Shown here: positions 39,456 through 46,831 of the stretch, piece after piece
Position numbering within the stretch: position 1 is the stretch's first letter
Layout: each line of letters opens with the position of its first letter
NCBI RefSeq assembly: GCF_026130045.1
Contig: NZ_JAIBNX010000007.1
Coordinates: 1-46,831 of the forward strand
Length of the DNA stretch: 46,831 nucleotides
Direction of reading: 5' to 3'
Origin: Micromonospora sp. CPCC 205371
GTDB lineage: Bacteria; Actinomycetota; Actinomycetes; Mycobacteriales; Micromonosporaceae
Made by a program: the position numbers and the translations under genes
The notes under the pieces: generated by a model
What the model saw: only the letters and a program-made list of their open reading frames with translations
The model's database searches: none
Told to the model about the DNA's origin: nothing

Positions 39456-40172
39456 ATGATGAGTAGTGGCCGGGCGGCTCGATTGTGGCAGGCCATCCTG
39501 TTCGCCGTCGTCGCGACCGCGTTCGTCGCCCAGCTCATTCTGGTGCTGCGCGGCAGCACCGACGTCAACGCGACCAACGGCCAGTCGCCCGCGCGCACCG
39601 GCACGCGCGTCGTCAACCTGTTCAGCTTCTTCACCATCCAGAGCAATCTGCTAGTGCTCGCCGCCGCCGCGACGCTCGCCGCCGACCCGGCCCGGGACGG
39701 CCGGTGCTGGCGCGTCCTGCGGCTCGTCGGCCTGCTCGGCATCACGATCACCGGCATCGTGTACACGACGGTGCTCGCCGGCGACCGGCCGCTGCACGGC
39801 ATCGAGGTGTGGCTCAACACCGCCTTCCACTACTTTCGTCCGGCGTGGACAGTGGTGGGATGGCTGTTGTTCGGCCCGCGCCCGCGCATCACCTGGGTCG
39901 TGGTGGCGTGGGCCTTCGCCTGGCCGGCGGCCTGGATCGGATACACGATGGTCCGCGGTGCCGTCACAGGCTGGTACCCGTATCCGTTCCTGGACGCTGC
40001 CGCCCTCGGCTACCCGGTCGCGCTGCGTAATGTCGCGGGCGTGCTCGTCATCGCGCTCGCCATCGCCGCGGTGCTGCGCTACCTCGACCAGCGGCTGGCG
40101 CCTGCGTATGGACACCACGGTCAACCCCACGCCGATCATCGCGTCGACGACGGCCATCGGCAATCTGGGTAG
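39456..40172 (+). CDS. Pr6Pr family membrane protein
   Basis: 238 residues with about six membrane helices: LWQAILFAVVATAFVAQLILVL, FFTIQSNLLVLAAAATLAAD, LLGITITGIVYTTVLAG, TVVGWLLFGPRPR, ITWVVVAWAFAWPAAWIGYTMV, and ALRNVAGVLVIALAIAAVLRYL. The FFTIQSN block in helix 2 is a hallmark of the Pr6Pr family, which has no established function. No ribosome-binding site; TATGTT sits 6 nt before ATG 39456, a leaderless signature. Confidence 0.82.
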   Translation: MMSSGRAARLWQAILFAVVATAFVAQLILVLRGSTDVNATNGQSPARTGTRVVNLFSFFTIQSNLLVLAAAATLAADPARDGRCWRVLRLVGLLGITITGIVYTTVLAGDRPLHGIEVWLNTAFHYFRPAWTVVGWLLFGPRPRITWVVVAWAFAWPAAWIGYTMVRGAVTGWYPYPFLDAAALGYPVALRNVAGVLVIALAIAAVLRYLDQRLAPAYGHHGQPHADHRVDDGHRQSG

Positions 40173-40243
40173 CCACCTTGGACGCATGCCGGGATCGTGT
40201 GGCGCATCGCCGGCCTGTGCGACTGGCAACTATCTTTATAGAT

Positions 40244-42565
40244 ATGTCGATCCGAAGCCGCGCCCTGACCGCCGTCCCGATCCTGCTGGCCGGCCTGCTC
40301 GTGCACGTACCCGCCGCGCAGGCCGTGCCCGCCAAGACGCCGCCATTGACAACGCCGTGGACCGCCCAGGCGCTCACCGGGACGCCGCTGCCGGAGTACC
40401 CGCGACCGCAGATGACTCGGCCCGACTGGCTCAACCTCAACGGCGAGTGGCAGCTACGCCAGTCCGCCTCCGACGATGCCCCGCAGTTCAACACCGACCT
40501 GCCCGAGCGGGTCAACGTGCCGTTCCCGGTCGAGTCCGCCCTGTCCGGCGTCATGCGGGCGGCCGGCGACGACCGCAACTACCTCTTCTACCGGCGTACC
40601 TTCACCGTGCCGGCGCAGTGGTCCGGGCGGCGCGTACAACTGCATTTCGGCGCGGTCGACTGGCAGACCACCGTCTGGGTCAACGGCGTACGGGTCGGCG
40701 GGCACACCGGAGGGTACGACGCGTTCAGCTTCGACATCACGCCGCGGCTGAACGGCGGCACCAACGAGCTCATCGTCAAGGTGTGGGATCCGAGCGACAC
40801 CCGCCAGAACGGGAGCCTGCCACCGATCGGCAAGCAGACCAAGACGCCGGGCGGCATCTTTTACACGCCGAGCTCCGGCATCTGGCAAACGGTGTGGCTG
40901 GAGCCCACCCCCGCCTCGTCGATCACGAGGGTCGACCTCTACCCGAACCTGGCCACCAACACGCTCCGGGTGCGCGTCTTCGGCCGGGGCAACCTCAGCG
41001 GTCACACCGTGCGCGCCGAGGCGCTGAGCGGCGGCACAGTCGTGGGGTCCGCCACCGGCGGCTTCAGCGAGTTCTCCGTGCCGGTGCCCAACGCGCGGCG
41101 CTGGTCACCCGACGACCCGTTCCTCTACGACCTGCGCGTGACCCTGCGCAACGCACGGGGCTTCACAGTGGACCGGACCACGCACTACTTCGGCATGCGG
41201 GAAATCACCACCGGCCTCGTCGACGGCGTGCCGCGGCCGAAGCTCAACGGGCAGTTCGTCTTCCAGATCGGCACCCTCGACCAGGGCTATTGGCCGGACG
41301 GCCTCTACACGGCACCCACGGACGCCGCTCTCGCATTCGACCTCCAAAAGCACAAGGACCTGGGCTTCAACATGGTGCGCAAGCACATCAAGGTGGAGCC
41401 GCAGCGCTGGTTCTACCACGCTGACCGGCTCGGCCTGCTGGTGTGGCAGGACGTCCCGTCCATGACCGCCCAGGACATCGACGCTGACAACGCGCAACAG
41501 GCACAATTCGAGGCCGAGGCACGGGAGATCGTCGACGAGCACCGCAGCGCACCGTCCGTCGTCGCGTACACCGTCTACAACGAAGGGTGGGGCGAGCGGG
41601 CGCTCGCCGATACGCAGCGGGTCGGGCAGAACGTCAAGAGCCAGGACCCGACACGGCTGGTGAACGTCCACAGTGGCTACAACTGCTGTCAGTCGCTTGG
41701 CAACCCCGGTAACGGCGACATCGACGACTGGCACATGTACCTGGGGCCGGCCTCGCCGCTGCCGTCCGGCGGCCGTGTCGCCGTGCTCGGCGAGTTCGGC
41801 GGCCTGGGCCTGCGTACGCCGGGGCACGAGTACAGCCCAAGCGGCGGCTTCTTCGCGTACGAATGGGTGCCCTCCTCGGCCGTACTCACCGACCGGTACG
41901 CCGGCCTGGTGCAGGGCGTGCGGAATCTCATGGTGGGCAAGGGACTCAGCGCGGCGATCTACACCGAGATCACCGATCTGGAGGGTGAGCTGAACGGCTT
42001 CCTCACCTACGACCGGCGGGTGGTGAAGATGGACGAGGCACGGGTACGGGAGGCCAACCTGGCGCTCATCGCCGCGTCCCGGTCGCTGCCGCCCACGACC
42101 CCGGTCGCGCTGCCATTGGACGTACGGCGCTCGTTCCAGGTCACCACACCCGGGTACACCGACCGGTACCTGCGGCACATGAACAGCCTGGCCTACACGG
42201 AGGTCGTCACCGCGGGCAGCCCGGAGCTGCTGAGGAACGACGCCACGTACACGATCCGGGCCGGCCTAGCCAACGCCGGCTGCTACTCGTTCGAGTCGGT
42301 CAACTATCCCGGCCAGTACCTGCGGCACGCCAACTCCCGGGTGCGGAACTCCGTCGACGACGGCTCCGCCCTGATGCGGGCCGACGCGACGTGGTGTGCG
42401 CGCAGCGGTTTGACGGGCGGAGGCGTGTCCCTGGAGTCGTACAACTACCGGGGCTCCTATCTGCGGCACGTCGACGCCGAGGTATGGATCAGCGACGGCG
42501 CCGCCGACTCCGCGGTCTGGGCGGCGGACGCCACCTGGAACATCACCGCCCCCTGGAGTCCATGA
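40244..42565 (+). CDS. Secreted GH2 glycosidase with C-terminal AbfB-like domain
   Basis: 773 residues. Signal peptide RSRALTAVPILLAGLLVHVPAAQA. GH2 jelly-roll at about 50-200 (WLNLNGEWQLRQSA, RTFTVPAQWSGRRVQLHFGAVDWQTTVWVNGVRVGGHTGGYDAFSFDIT), Ig-like domain, then the TIM barrel: LDQGYWPDGLYTAPTDAALAFDLQKHKDLGFNMVRKHIKVEP, acid/base Glu in VYNEGWGE and nucleophile Glu in VLGEFGGLG. A C-terminal AbfB-like domain follows (SFQVTTPGYTDRYLRHMN, SFESVNYPGQYLRHAN, LESYNYRGSYLRHVD). Start ATG 40244: TATCTT is 7 nt upstream, so leaderless is likely. Probable beta-galactosidase or glucuronidase that binds arabinose-substituted polymers. Confidence 0.88.
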   Translation: MSIRSRALTAVPILLAGLLVHVPAAQAVPAKTPPLTTPWTAQALTGTPLPEYPRPQMTRPDWLNLNGEWQLRQSASDDAPQFNTDLPERVNVPFPVESALSGVMRAAGDDRNYLFYRRTFTVPAQWSGRRVQLHFGAVDWQTTVWVNGVRVGGHTGGYDAFSFDITPRLNGGTNELIVKVWDPSDTRQNGSLPPIGKQTKTPGGIFYTPSSGIWQTVWLEPTPASSITRVDLYPNLATNTLRVRVFGRGNLSGHTVRAEALSGGTVVGSATGGFSEFSVPVPNARRWSPDDPFLYDLRVTLRNARGFTVDRTTHYFGMREITTGLVDGVPRPKLNGQFVFQIGTLDQGYWPDGLYTAPTDAALAFDLQKHKDLGFNMVRKHIKVEPQRWFYHADRLGLLVWQDVPSMTAQDIDADNAQQAQFEAEAREIVDEHRSAPSVVAYTVYNEGWGERALADTQRVGQNVKSQDPTRLVNVHSGYNCCQSLGNPGNGDIDDWHMYLGPASPLPSGGRVAVLGEFGGLGLRTPGHEYSPSGGFFAYEWVPSSAVLTDRYAGLVQGVRNLMVGKGLSAAIYTEITDLEGELNGFLTYDRRVVKMDEARVREANLALIAASRSLPPTTPVALPLDVRRSFQVTTPGYTDRYLRHMNSLAYTEVVTAGSPELLRNDATYTIRAGLANAGCYSFESVNYPGQYLRHANSRVRNSVDDGSALMRADATWCARSGLTGGGVSLESYNYRGSYLRHVDAEVWISDGAADSAVWAADATWNITAPWSP

Positions 42566-42667
42566 CGCCATTTCGTTCACTCCCGCCCGGTGTACGGTCG
42601 AGTCAGGTCTGTGCTGGTCAAGCCGAGTGCCGGATACCGGGGCGCGGCGGAGCGAGTGGAGTCGACG

Positions 42668-43564
42668 GTGCTGCGCGGTGCCGCCCGAGCGGCGGGCCAA
42701 CTGATTGTGGTCGGGTGCCTCGGGTGCGCCCTGGGCGGCTGTTCGGGGGGACCCGCCGGTCCGGAAGCCAGCGGACCGGCGCCAACGCCGGCCGCCCCGC
42801 CGACGGCGCCGGCGGCGGCAGCCGAGGCCCCGGGCCCCGCGGTCACCCCCCCCGGCGACGCCCCCGCCGCACCCGCGGGGCTGGGGGCGCGGGCCCTCCC
42901 CGTGGGGCCCGACGGCGTCGCCGCGGCCCGGGACACCCCACCGGAGCTGCGCAACCGTTCCATCATCACCGTCGACGACCTGCCACCACCGCCCGATGGC
43001 CGCTTCCACGCGACCGTCACGGCGGTGCCCGCCAGCGTGCTCGCCCGGTCCAGCTGGACCAGGAACTGCCCGGTGACCGCGGCGGACCTGCGCTACGTCA
43101 CGGTGAGCTTCCGCGGCTTCGACGGGCGCGCCCACACCGGCGAGCTGCTGACCAACGCGCGGGCCGCCGACCCGCTCGTCACCGTGTTCAGGAGGCTCTT
43201 CGCCGCCAACTTCCCGATCGAGCGAATGCGGATCTCCACCGCCGCCGAGCTGAACGCGCCATCGACCGGCGACGGCAACACCACCGAGTCGTTCGCCTGC
43301 CGGCCGGTACGAGGCCAAGCGGCCTGGTCCCAGCACGCCTACGGGCTCGCCGTCGACCTCAACCCGTTCCAGAACCCGTACCACAAAGGCCTGGTGGTGC
43401 TGCCGGAACTCGCCACCGCCTACCTCGACCGGGCCGAAGCGCGGCCCGGGATGGTGCGGCCCGGCGGCCCGGCCGTGAAGGCATTCGCCGCGATCGGCTG
43501 GCGGTGGGGCGGCGACTACCGGTCGCTGAAGGACTACATGCACTTCTCCGCCACCGGCGGCTGA
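42668..43564 (+). CDS. M15-type peptidase lipoprotein
   Basis: 298 residues from GTG 42668 (GGAG about 6 nt before). Lipobox CALGGC in VVGCLGCALGGCSGG, then a Pro/Ala-rich linker of about 70 residues, then an M15C (L-Ala-D-Glu/VanY-like) peptidase domain: ESFACRPVRGQAAWSQHAYGLAVDLNPFQNPYHKG with the zinc His and Asp in SQHAYGLAVDLNP, and the last His in DYMHFSATGG. Cell-wall peptidase outside the membrane. The linker DNA at 42845-42905 is unusually homopolymeric, so residue identities there may be unreliable. An earlier in-frame GTG at 42656 is possible. Confidence 0.85.
   Translation: MLRGAARAAGQLIVVGCLGCALGGCSGGPAGPEASGPAPTPAAPPTAPAAAAEAPGPAVTPPGDAPAAPAGLGARALPVGPDGVAAARDTPPELRNRSIITVDDLPPPPDGRFHATVTAVPASVLARSSWTRNCPVTAADLRYVTVSFRGFDGRAHTGELLTNARAADPLVTVFRRLFAANFPIERMRISTAAELNAPSTGDGNTTESFACRPVRGQAAWSQHAYGLAVDLNPFQNPYHKGLVVLPELATAYLDRAEARPGMVRPGGPAVKAFAAIGWRWGGDYRSLKDYMHFSATGG
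42845..42905. other. G/C-homopolymer patch in the peptidase linker
   Basis: Contains C8, C5, G4, G5 and C4 runs. The encoded linker could genuinely be Pro/Ala/Gly-rich, so this patch is weaker evidence than the others for base-call damage. Confidence 0.4.
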
Positions 43565-43591
43565 ACAGATCAAGCAGGAAGGCGGCTGCCG

Positions 43592-44797
43592 TCACCTGGG
43601 CGGCCACAGGGCATCGATGCGGGCGACCGACCGGTCGATCTGTGCGGCGGTGATCTGGCCGGCCTTGACCATCGCCAGGACCTTGTCGACGGTCTTCTCG
43701 ACGACCGCGGTGTCGTAGACCGCCTGATTGCAGAAGACCAACTGGTCCACGCCGGCCTGCAGCGCGTACTGGATGGCCTCGTCCCGGTCGTAGCGGCTGG
43801 TGATCGCGACCGCCTGCATGTCGTCGGTGACGACGACGCCGTCCCAGCCCAACTCGCCACGCAGCAGGTCGGTGACCACCGCGCGCGACAGCGACACCGG
43901 CCGGTTCCGGTCGAGCTTCTTGTTGATGAAGTGGGTGACCATGACCGTGTCCACGGTGCCGGTGTTGATCAGCCGCTGGAACGGCTGGATCTCGGCGCGC
44001 GTCCAGGTGCCGGTCACATCGACCGCTTCGAAGTCGGTGTTGCCGGTGGCGCTGCCCAGCCCCGGAAAGTGTTTGATCGACGTCCTGATGCCGGACCCGC
44101 GGTAGGCCCCGATGGTCTCGGTCGCGCACCCGACCACCACCTCCGCATCGGCGGAGAACGCCCTGTCCAGCTCCGCGACCGCCGGGTTGGTCGGGTTGAC
44201 GGCCAGGTCGACGACGGGTGCGAAGTTGAGATTCACCCCGATCCGCGCGAGCGTCTGCGCCATACCCTCCGCCCAGGCACGGGTGACCGCCGGCGAGTCG
44301 CGCGCGCCGATCTCGGCCTGCGACCGGGTGGCCGGGAACCCGTTGGACGGCCCGAGCCTGGCGATCGTGCCGCCCTCCTGGTCGATGGAGACGATCAGCT
44401 TCGCGGGCGCCGCCTCGTCGAGGGTTTTGATCAAGGCCGTGACCTGCTGTGGGGAGTTGATGTTGCGTCTGCCGCCGGACTGCTGGTCGCGGTCGAACAG
44501 GATGACACCGCCCAGGCCCTGCTCACTGATCGCCCGCATGATCCAGTCGTTGGACTTGACCTGATCGCCACGGAAACCCACGATCAGCATCCTGGCGATC
44601 TTCTTGCGCAGCGCCACCTCGTCGAGGGTGGGCGGCGCGGCCGGCGTGCTCGCGGGCCCGGCCGGCGTACCCGTAGGAGTGGCCTCCGAGCGTGGGGCCG
44701 GAGCGTTTCCGTCGCCACACGCGCTCAACCCGGTCGCGACCACGGCCGAACCGATGCCCGTAAGCAGCCCGCGGCGCGTGACCTCACGCCCCGTCAT
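43592..44797 (-). CDS. GH3 family lipoprotein (NagZ-like fold), Tat-exported
   Basis: 401 residues from ATG 44797. Twin-arginine signal VTRRGLLTGIGSAVVATGLSAC with lipobox LSAC, then a GH3 N-terminal barrel: MLIVGFRGDQV, GLGGVILFDRDQQSGG, LIVSIDQEGGTIARL, GIRTSIKHFPGLGSATGNTDFE, GVVVTDDMQAVAI (Asp nucleophile in TDD). The usual NagZ KHFPGHG...DSH loop, whose His is the acid/base, is changed: Leu replaces His in the HG step and NTDFE replaces DSH. Such proteins occur in actinobacteria, but beta-N-acetylhexosaminidase activity is not assured. TAGCGT lies 7 nt before ATG 44797 (leaderless); GTG 44806 is an alternative. Confidence 0.85.
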   Translation of the reverse strand: MTGREVTRRGLLTGIGSAVVATGLSACGDGNAPAPRSEATPTGTPAGPASTPAAPPTLDEVALRKKIARMLIVGFRGDQVKSNDWIMRAISEQGLGGVILFDRDQQSGGRRNINSPQQVTALIKTLDEAAPAKLIVSIDQEGGTIARLGPSNGFPATRSQAEIGARDSPAVTRAWAEGMAQTLARIGVNLNFAPVVDLAVNPTNPAVAELDRAFSADAEVVVGCATETIGAYRGSGIRTSIKHFPGLGSATGNTDFEAVDVTGTWTRAEIQPFQRLINTGTVDTVMVTHFINKKLDRNRPVSLSRAVVTDLLRGELGWDGVVVTDDMQAVAITSRYDRDEAIQYALQAGVDQLVFCNQAVYDTAVVEKTVDKVLAMVKAGQITAAQIDRSVARIDALWPPR

Positions 44798-44866
44798 CGC
44801 ATCCACGCTACCCGCCCCGCCACCAGCGGACGCCGAATACCGGCGATCGCGCGGGCTGCCGGGGCG

Positions 44867-46108
44867 CTACCGCAGCCGATCGCGGCGGCGGGTCAGGGAG
44901 GCGATCTCGGCGGTGTTGCCCGCCAGCTCGATGGCTTTGTCGTACGCCGCGCGGGCCTGCTGACCGCGGCCCAGCCGGCGCAGCAGGTCGGCGCGGGTCG
45001 CGTGGAAGGCGTGATAGCCGGCCAGCTTGTCCTCGAGACGGTCGACGGCCGCCAGCGCCACCTCCGCGCCGTCGAGCTCGGCGACCGCGACCGCCCGGTT
45101 GAGGGCGACGATCGGCGAGGGGTCGATGCGGACGAGCTGGTCGTAGAGGGCCACGACCTGTGACCAGTCGGTATCGCGTACGTCGCGGGCCGAGGTGTGC
45201 ACGGCGTTGATCGCCGCGAGGATCTGGTAGCGCCCCGGTGCCACCCCGGCGGCGGCAGCGGCCAGGCGCTCGCGCACCAGCCGATGGCCCTCGGCGACCA
45301 GCGCCGCGTCCCACGCCCCACGGTCTTGCTCGTCGAGGGTGACCAGTTCACCGCTCGCCGAGACCCGGGCGGTGCGGCGTGCCTCGGTGAGGAGCATCAG
45401 CGCCAGCAGCCCGGCCACCTCACCGTCCTGCGGCATGAGGTCACGGATCAGGCGGGTGAGCCGGATCGCCTCGGCGGTCAGGTCGTGACGTACCGGATCG
45501 GTGTCGGGGCCGGTCGCCAGGTAGCCCTCGTTGAAGACGAGGAAAAGGACGGCGAGTACACCGGAGACGCGTCGCGGGAGATCCTCCGCGGACGGCACCC
45601 GGTACGGGATGCGAGCGCCCTTGATCTTGGCCTTCGCGCGGGTGATCCGCTGCCCCATGGCGGTCTCCTGCACCAGGAAGGCACGGGCGATCTCGGACAC
45701 GGTCAGACCGCCGACCATGCGCAGCGTCAGGGCCACGCGGGTCTCCATCGCGAGCGCCGGGTGGCAGCAGGTGAAGATCAGCCGGAGCCGCTCGTCTTCG
45801 ATGGCGCCGAGAGGCTCGGGCGGGTCGTCGTCGTACAACATGTGAGCCTCCCTCTGCTTGTCGTCGCGCTTGTTCTCGCGCCGGATGCGGTCGATGGCCT
45901 TGCGGCTCGCGGTGGTGGTCAGCCAGGCGCCGGGGTTGGGCGGTACGCCGTCGGCCGGCCACCGCTCGACGGCGGCCGCGGACGCCTCGGCCGCCGGCTC
46001 CCCGGCGATGTGGGGGGCACCGGAGCGCGTGGTCAGGGCGGGGGCCCCCCCCGCCCACTCCCCCCCGCGTGCCTGGGTGATCGCCTCGCTGACGTCGACC
46101 GCGCTCAC
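44867..46108 (-). CDS. ECF42-type RNA polymerase sigma factor
   Basis: 413 residues. Sigma2/sigma4 core (AVERWPADGVPPNPGAWLTTTASRKAIDRIRRENKR, then EDERLRLIFTCCHPALAMETRVALTLRMVGGLTVSEIARAFLVQETAMGQRITRAKAKIKGARIPYRVP) followed by a long helical C-terminal extension (about 200-410, GRYQILAAINAVHT, DWSQVVALYDQLVRIDPSPIVALNRAVAVAELDG), typical of DGPF-linked ECF42 sigmas (DUF6596). Such sigmas lack classical anti-sigma partners; the extension is thought to control them. The GTG start overlaps the DGPF stop (GTGA), so the pair is coupled. Residues about 15-35 are distorted where DNA 46020-46072 is homopolymeric. Confidence 0.9.
   Translation of the reverse strand: MSAVDVSEAITQARGGEWAGGAPALTTRSGAPHIAGEPAAEASAAAVERWPADGVPPNPGAWLTTTASRKAIDRIRRENKRDDKQREAHMLYDDDPPEPLGAIEDERLRLIFTCCHPALAMETRVALTLRMVGGLTVSEIARAFLVQETAMGQRITRAKAKIKGARIPYRVPSAEDLPRRVSGVLAVLFLVFNEGYLATGPDTDPVRHDLTAEAIRLTRLIRDLMPQDGEVAGLLALMLLTEARRTARVSASGELVTLDEQDRGAWDAALVAEGHRLVRERLAAAAAGVAPGRYQILAAINAVHTSARDVRDTDWSQVVALYDQLVRIDPSPIVALNRAVAVAELDGAEVALAAVDRLEDKLAGYHAFHATRADLLRRLGRGQQARAAYDKAIELAGNTAEIASLTRRRDRLR
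46020..46072. other. G/C-homopolymer patch in the sigma factor gene
   Basis: Runs of G5, C8 and C7 within about 50 bases. The affected residues do not match the conserved N-terminal region of sigma factors of this group, while both flanks do. Confidence 0.5.
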
Positions 46109-46428
46109 AGGAACGGCCGCACCTCGACCTTCCGGTTGCAGGCCTTCGACCCCTCGGCGGCGATCTTGAGCGCCACGTCGAGGTCAGGTGCCTCGAAAAC
46201 CCAGAAGCCGGCGAGGTACTCCTTCGTCTCCACGAAGGGCCCGTCGGTGAACAGCGCCTCCCCACCACGGTTGTCGATGACGGTGGCCGTGCTGGGCGCG
46301 TTGAGGCCGCCGGCGAAGACCCAGTGGCCCTCGGCCTGGATCCGCCGGTTGAACGCCTTGATGGCAGCCATCTCGTCCGGCGTGGCGGAGTTGGTCTTGT
46401 CGTCGATCACGGAAACCAGGTACTGCAT
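46105..46428 (-). CDS. DGPF/YCII-related domain protein
   Basis: 107 residues. MQYLVSVIDDKTN, EGHWVFAGGLNAPSTATVIDN, and EALFTDGPFVETKEYLAGFWVFEAPDLDVALKIAAEG give the DGPF signature. DGPF proteins are the standard genomic partners of ECF42 sigma factors and are usually encoded just upstream. Probably a small cytoplasmic ferredoxin-like dimer; the function is unknown. Sits between the DHFR-like gene and the sigma gene. Confidence 0.9.
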   Translation of the reverse strand: MQYLVSVIDDKTNSATPDEMAAIKAFNRRIQAEGHWVFAGGLNAPSTATVIDNRGGEALFTDGPFVETKEYLAGFWVFEAPDLDVALKIAAEGSKACNRKVEVRPFL

Positions 46429-46473
46429 CTGAGGATCATCTCCTGTGGTCGGGCAGCGACGGTATCCCGGGAC

Positions 46474-46831
46474 TCAGACATGCGGGGTGGGCCGGTAGGT
46501 GAGCTCTTGGATGTGGCCGTCGAGCGTCCGGCTCTCGATCAGCTCGAGGTCGAAGTCGGACGCACCCTGGAAGATCGGGTCCAGACCGGTCTGACCGGTG
46601 ATCACCGGGAAGAGCGTCACCTGGACGCGGTCGACCAGTCCGGCGCCCATCAGCGCCCGGTTCAGCGACAGGCTGCCGTGCGAGCGCAACGGCACGTCGG
46701 ATTCCCGCTTGAGCCGGGCGACGACGTCGACGGCGTCGCCGCCGGGGGCGGGGGGGGGTGGGCAGGCGGGGGGGGCTTCCCGCGGGGGCGGCGCCCCCGC
46801 CCCCGCGCGGGGCCCCCACCCGGGGGGCCCC
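46474..46831 (-). CDS. Dihydrofolate reductase-family (RibD C-terminal-like) protein, 5' partial
   Basis: About 100 readable C-terminal residues: AVDVVARLKRESDVPLRSHGSLSLNRALMGAGLVDRVQVTLFPVITGQTGLDPIFQGASDFDLELIESRTLDGHIQELTYRPTPHV, matching the second half of the RibD_C/DHFR-like family (LVDEL...FPVILG...L). The N-terminal half lies beyond the window, and the DNA at 46740-46831 is so homopolymeric that the residues there are unreliable. Leftward and 45 bp upstream of the DGPF gene, so likely the first gene of the ECF42 operon. Confidence 0.7.
   Translation of the reverse strand, partial: GPPGWGPRAGAGAPPPREAPPACPPPPAPGGDAVDVVARLKRESDVPLRSHGSLSLNRALMGAGLVDRVQVTLFPVITGQTGLDPIFQGASDFDLELIESRTLDGHIQELTYRPTPHV
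46740..46831. other. G/C-homopolymer patch at the window end (probable contig end)
   Basis: Long G and C runs (G9, G7, G6, C5) replace a conserved part of the DHFR-like gene up to the last base. An assembly break in a low-quality, very GC-rich stretch is the simplest reading. Confidence 0.55.

Noticed and set aside
46741-46831. G/C-rich runs as possible origin, structured RNA or repeat
   Set aside because: The runs interrupt a conserved coding region and have the same character as four other patches; sequence damage is the simpler reading.
1-46831. Possible biosynthetic gene cluster, CRISPR array, prophage or toxin-antitoxin module
   Set aside because: No PKS/NRPS/terpene synthase, no repeat-spacer array, no phage structural genes and no recognisable toxin pair are present; the methyltransferases and the P450 are not enough to call a cluster.

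Overview
The window is very GC-rich actinobacterial chromosome with strong G/C third-position bias. Mycothiol-type enzymes, a CYP152-type P450, an ECF42-type sigma factor with a DGPF partner, AbfB and CBM2 carbohydrate modules and an F420-type DUF385 remnant point to a soil or plant-litter actinomycete. Micromonosporaceae (Actinoplanes/Micromonospora-like) is my best guess; this is inferred from content and style, not proven. I see no tRNA, rRNA, CRISPR array, transposase or prophage.

Layout. 1-5.4 kb: a 5'-truncated serine-hydrolase lipoprotein, a DUF385 remnant, a divergent pirin/MarR pair, a metallo-beta-lactamase-fold plus SnoaL pair, and two small cytoplasmic proteins. 5.6-7.8 kb: a secreted Cthe_2159-like beta-helix protein fused to CBM2, closed by a strong terminator. 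7.8-14.3 kb: housekeeping and hypothetical genes (ketopantoate-reductase family, TetR with a divergent NAD(P)-binding protein, three SAM methyltransferases, a beta-helical protein, an Imm-5-like protein). 14.4-22.1 kb: a plant-polysaccharide island with a rhamnogalacturonan acetylesterase-like SGNH hydrolase, an AbfB membrane protein, a LacI regulator with two near-perfect operators, a GH42 beta-galactosidase, and an ABC sugar importer (two permeases and a binding lipoprotein, no ATPase). 22.3-27.7 kb: an alpha/beta hydrolase plus glycerate kinase, an aldo/keto reductase remnant, and a P450, epoxide hydrolase, maleylpyruvate isomerase-like operon. 27.7-33.5 kb: two large secreted multidomain proteins (PA14, propeller, CBM, DUF1080; and CBM, GH43, CBM6) separated by a 630-bp non-coding stretch with a REP-like palindrome. 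33.6-40.2 kb: a frameshifted cyclophilin, an FMN reductase-GNAT fusion divergent from a MarR gene, a phosphoesterase, a CE1-like esterase lipoprotein, a decayed PAF-acetylhydrolase-like gene and a Pr6Pr membrane protein. 40.2-46.8 kb: a GH2-AbfB enzyme, an M15 peptidase lipoprotein, a Tat/lipoprotein GH3 enzyme, and an ECF42 sigma, DGPF protein and DHFR-like operon cut by the window end.

Together the genes describe breakdown of side chains of pectin, arabinogalactan or xylan outside the cell (GH43, GH2, DUF1080 protein, CE1 esterase, Cthe_2159-CBM2), import of galactosides by the ABC system, cytoplasmic hydrolysis by GH42, and local LacI control.

The most unusual items are: the 35.4-kb divergent promoter, where the start codons of two genes appear to supply each other's -35 box; a recurrent leaderless start signature (TAnnnT, 6-8 nt, ATG/GTG); a 28-bp direct repeat flanking a methyltransferase gene; and five short G/C-homopolymer patches that scramble otherwise conserved protein regions, one of them at the right-hand end. 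I take those patches for sequence-quality damage rather than biology.
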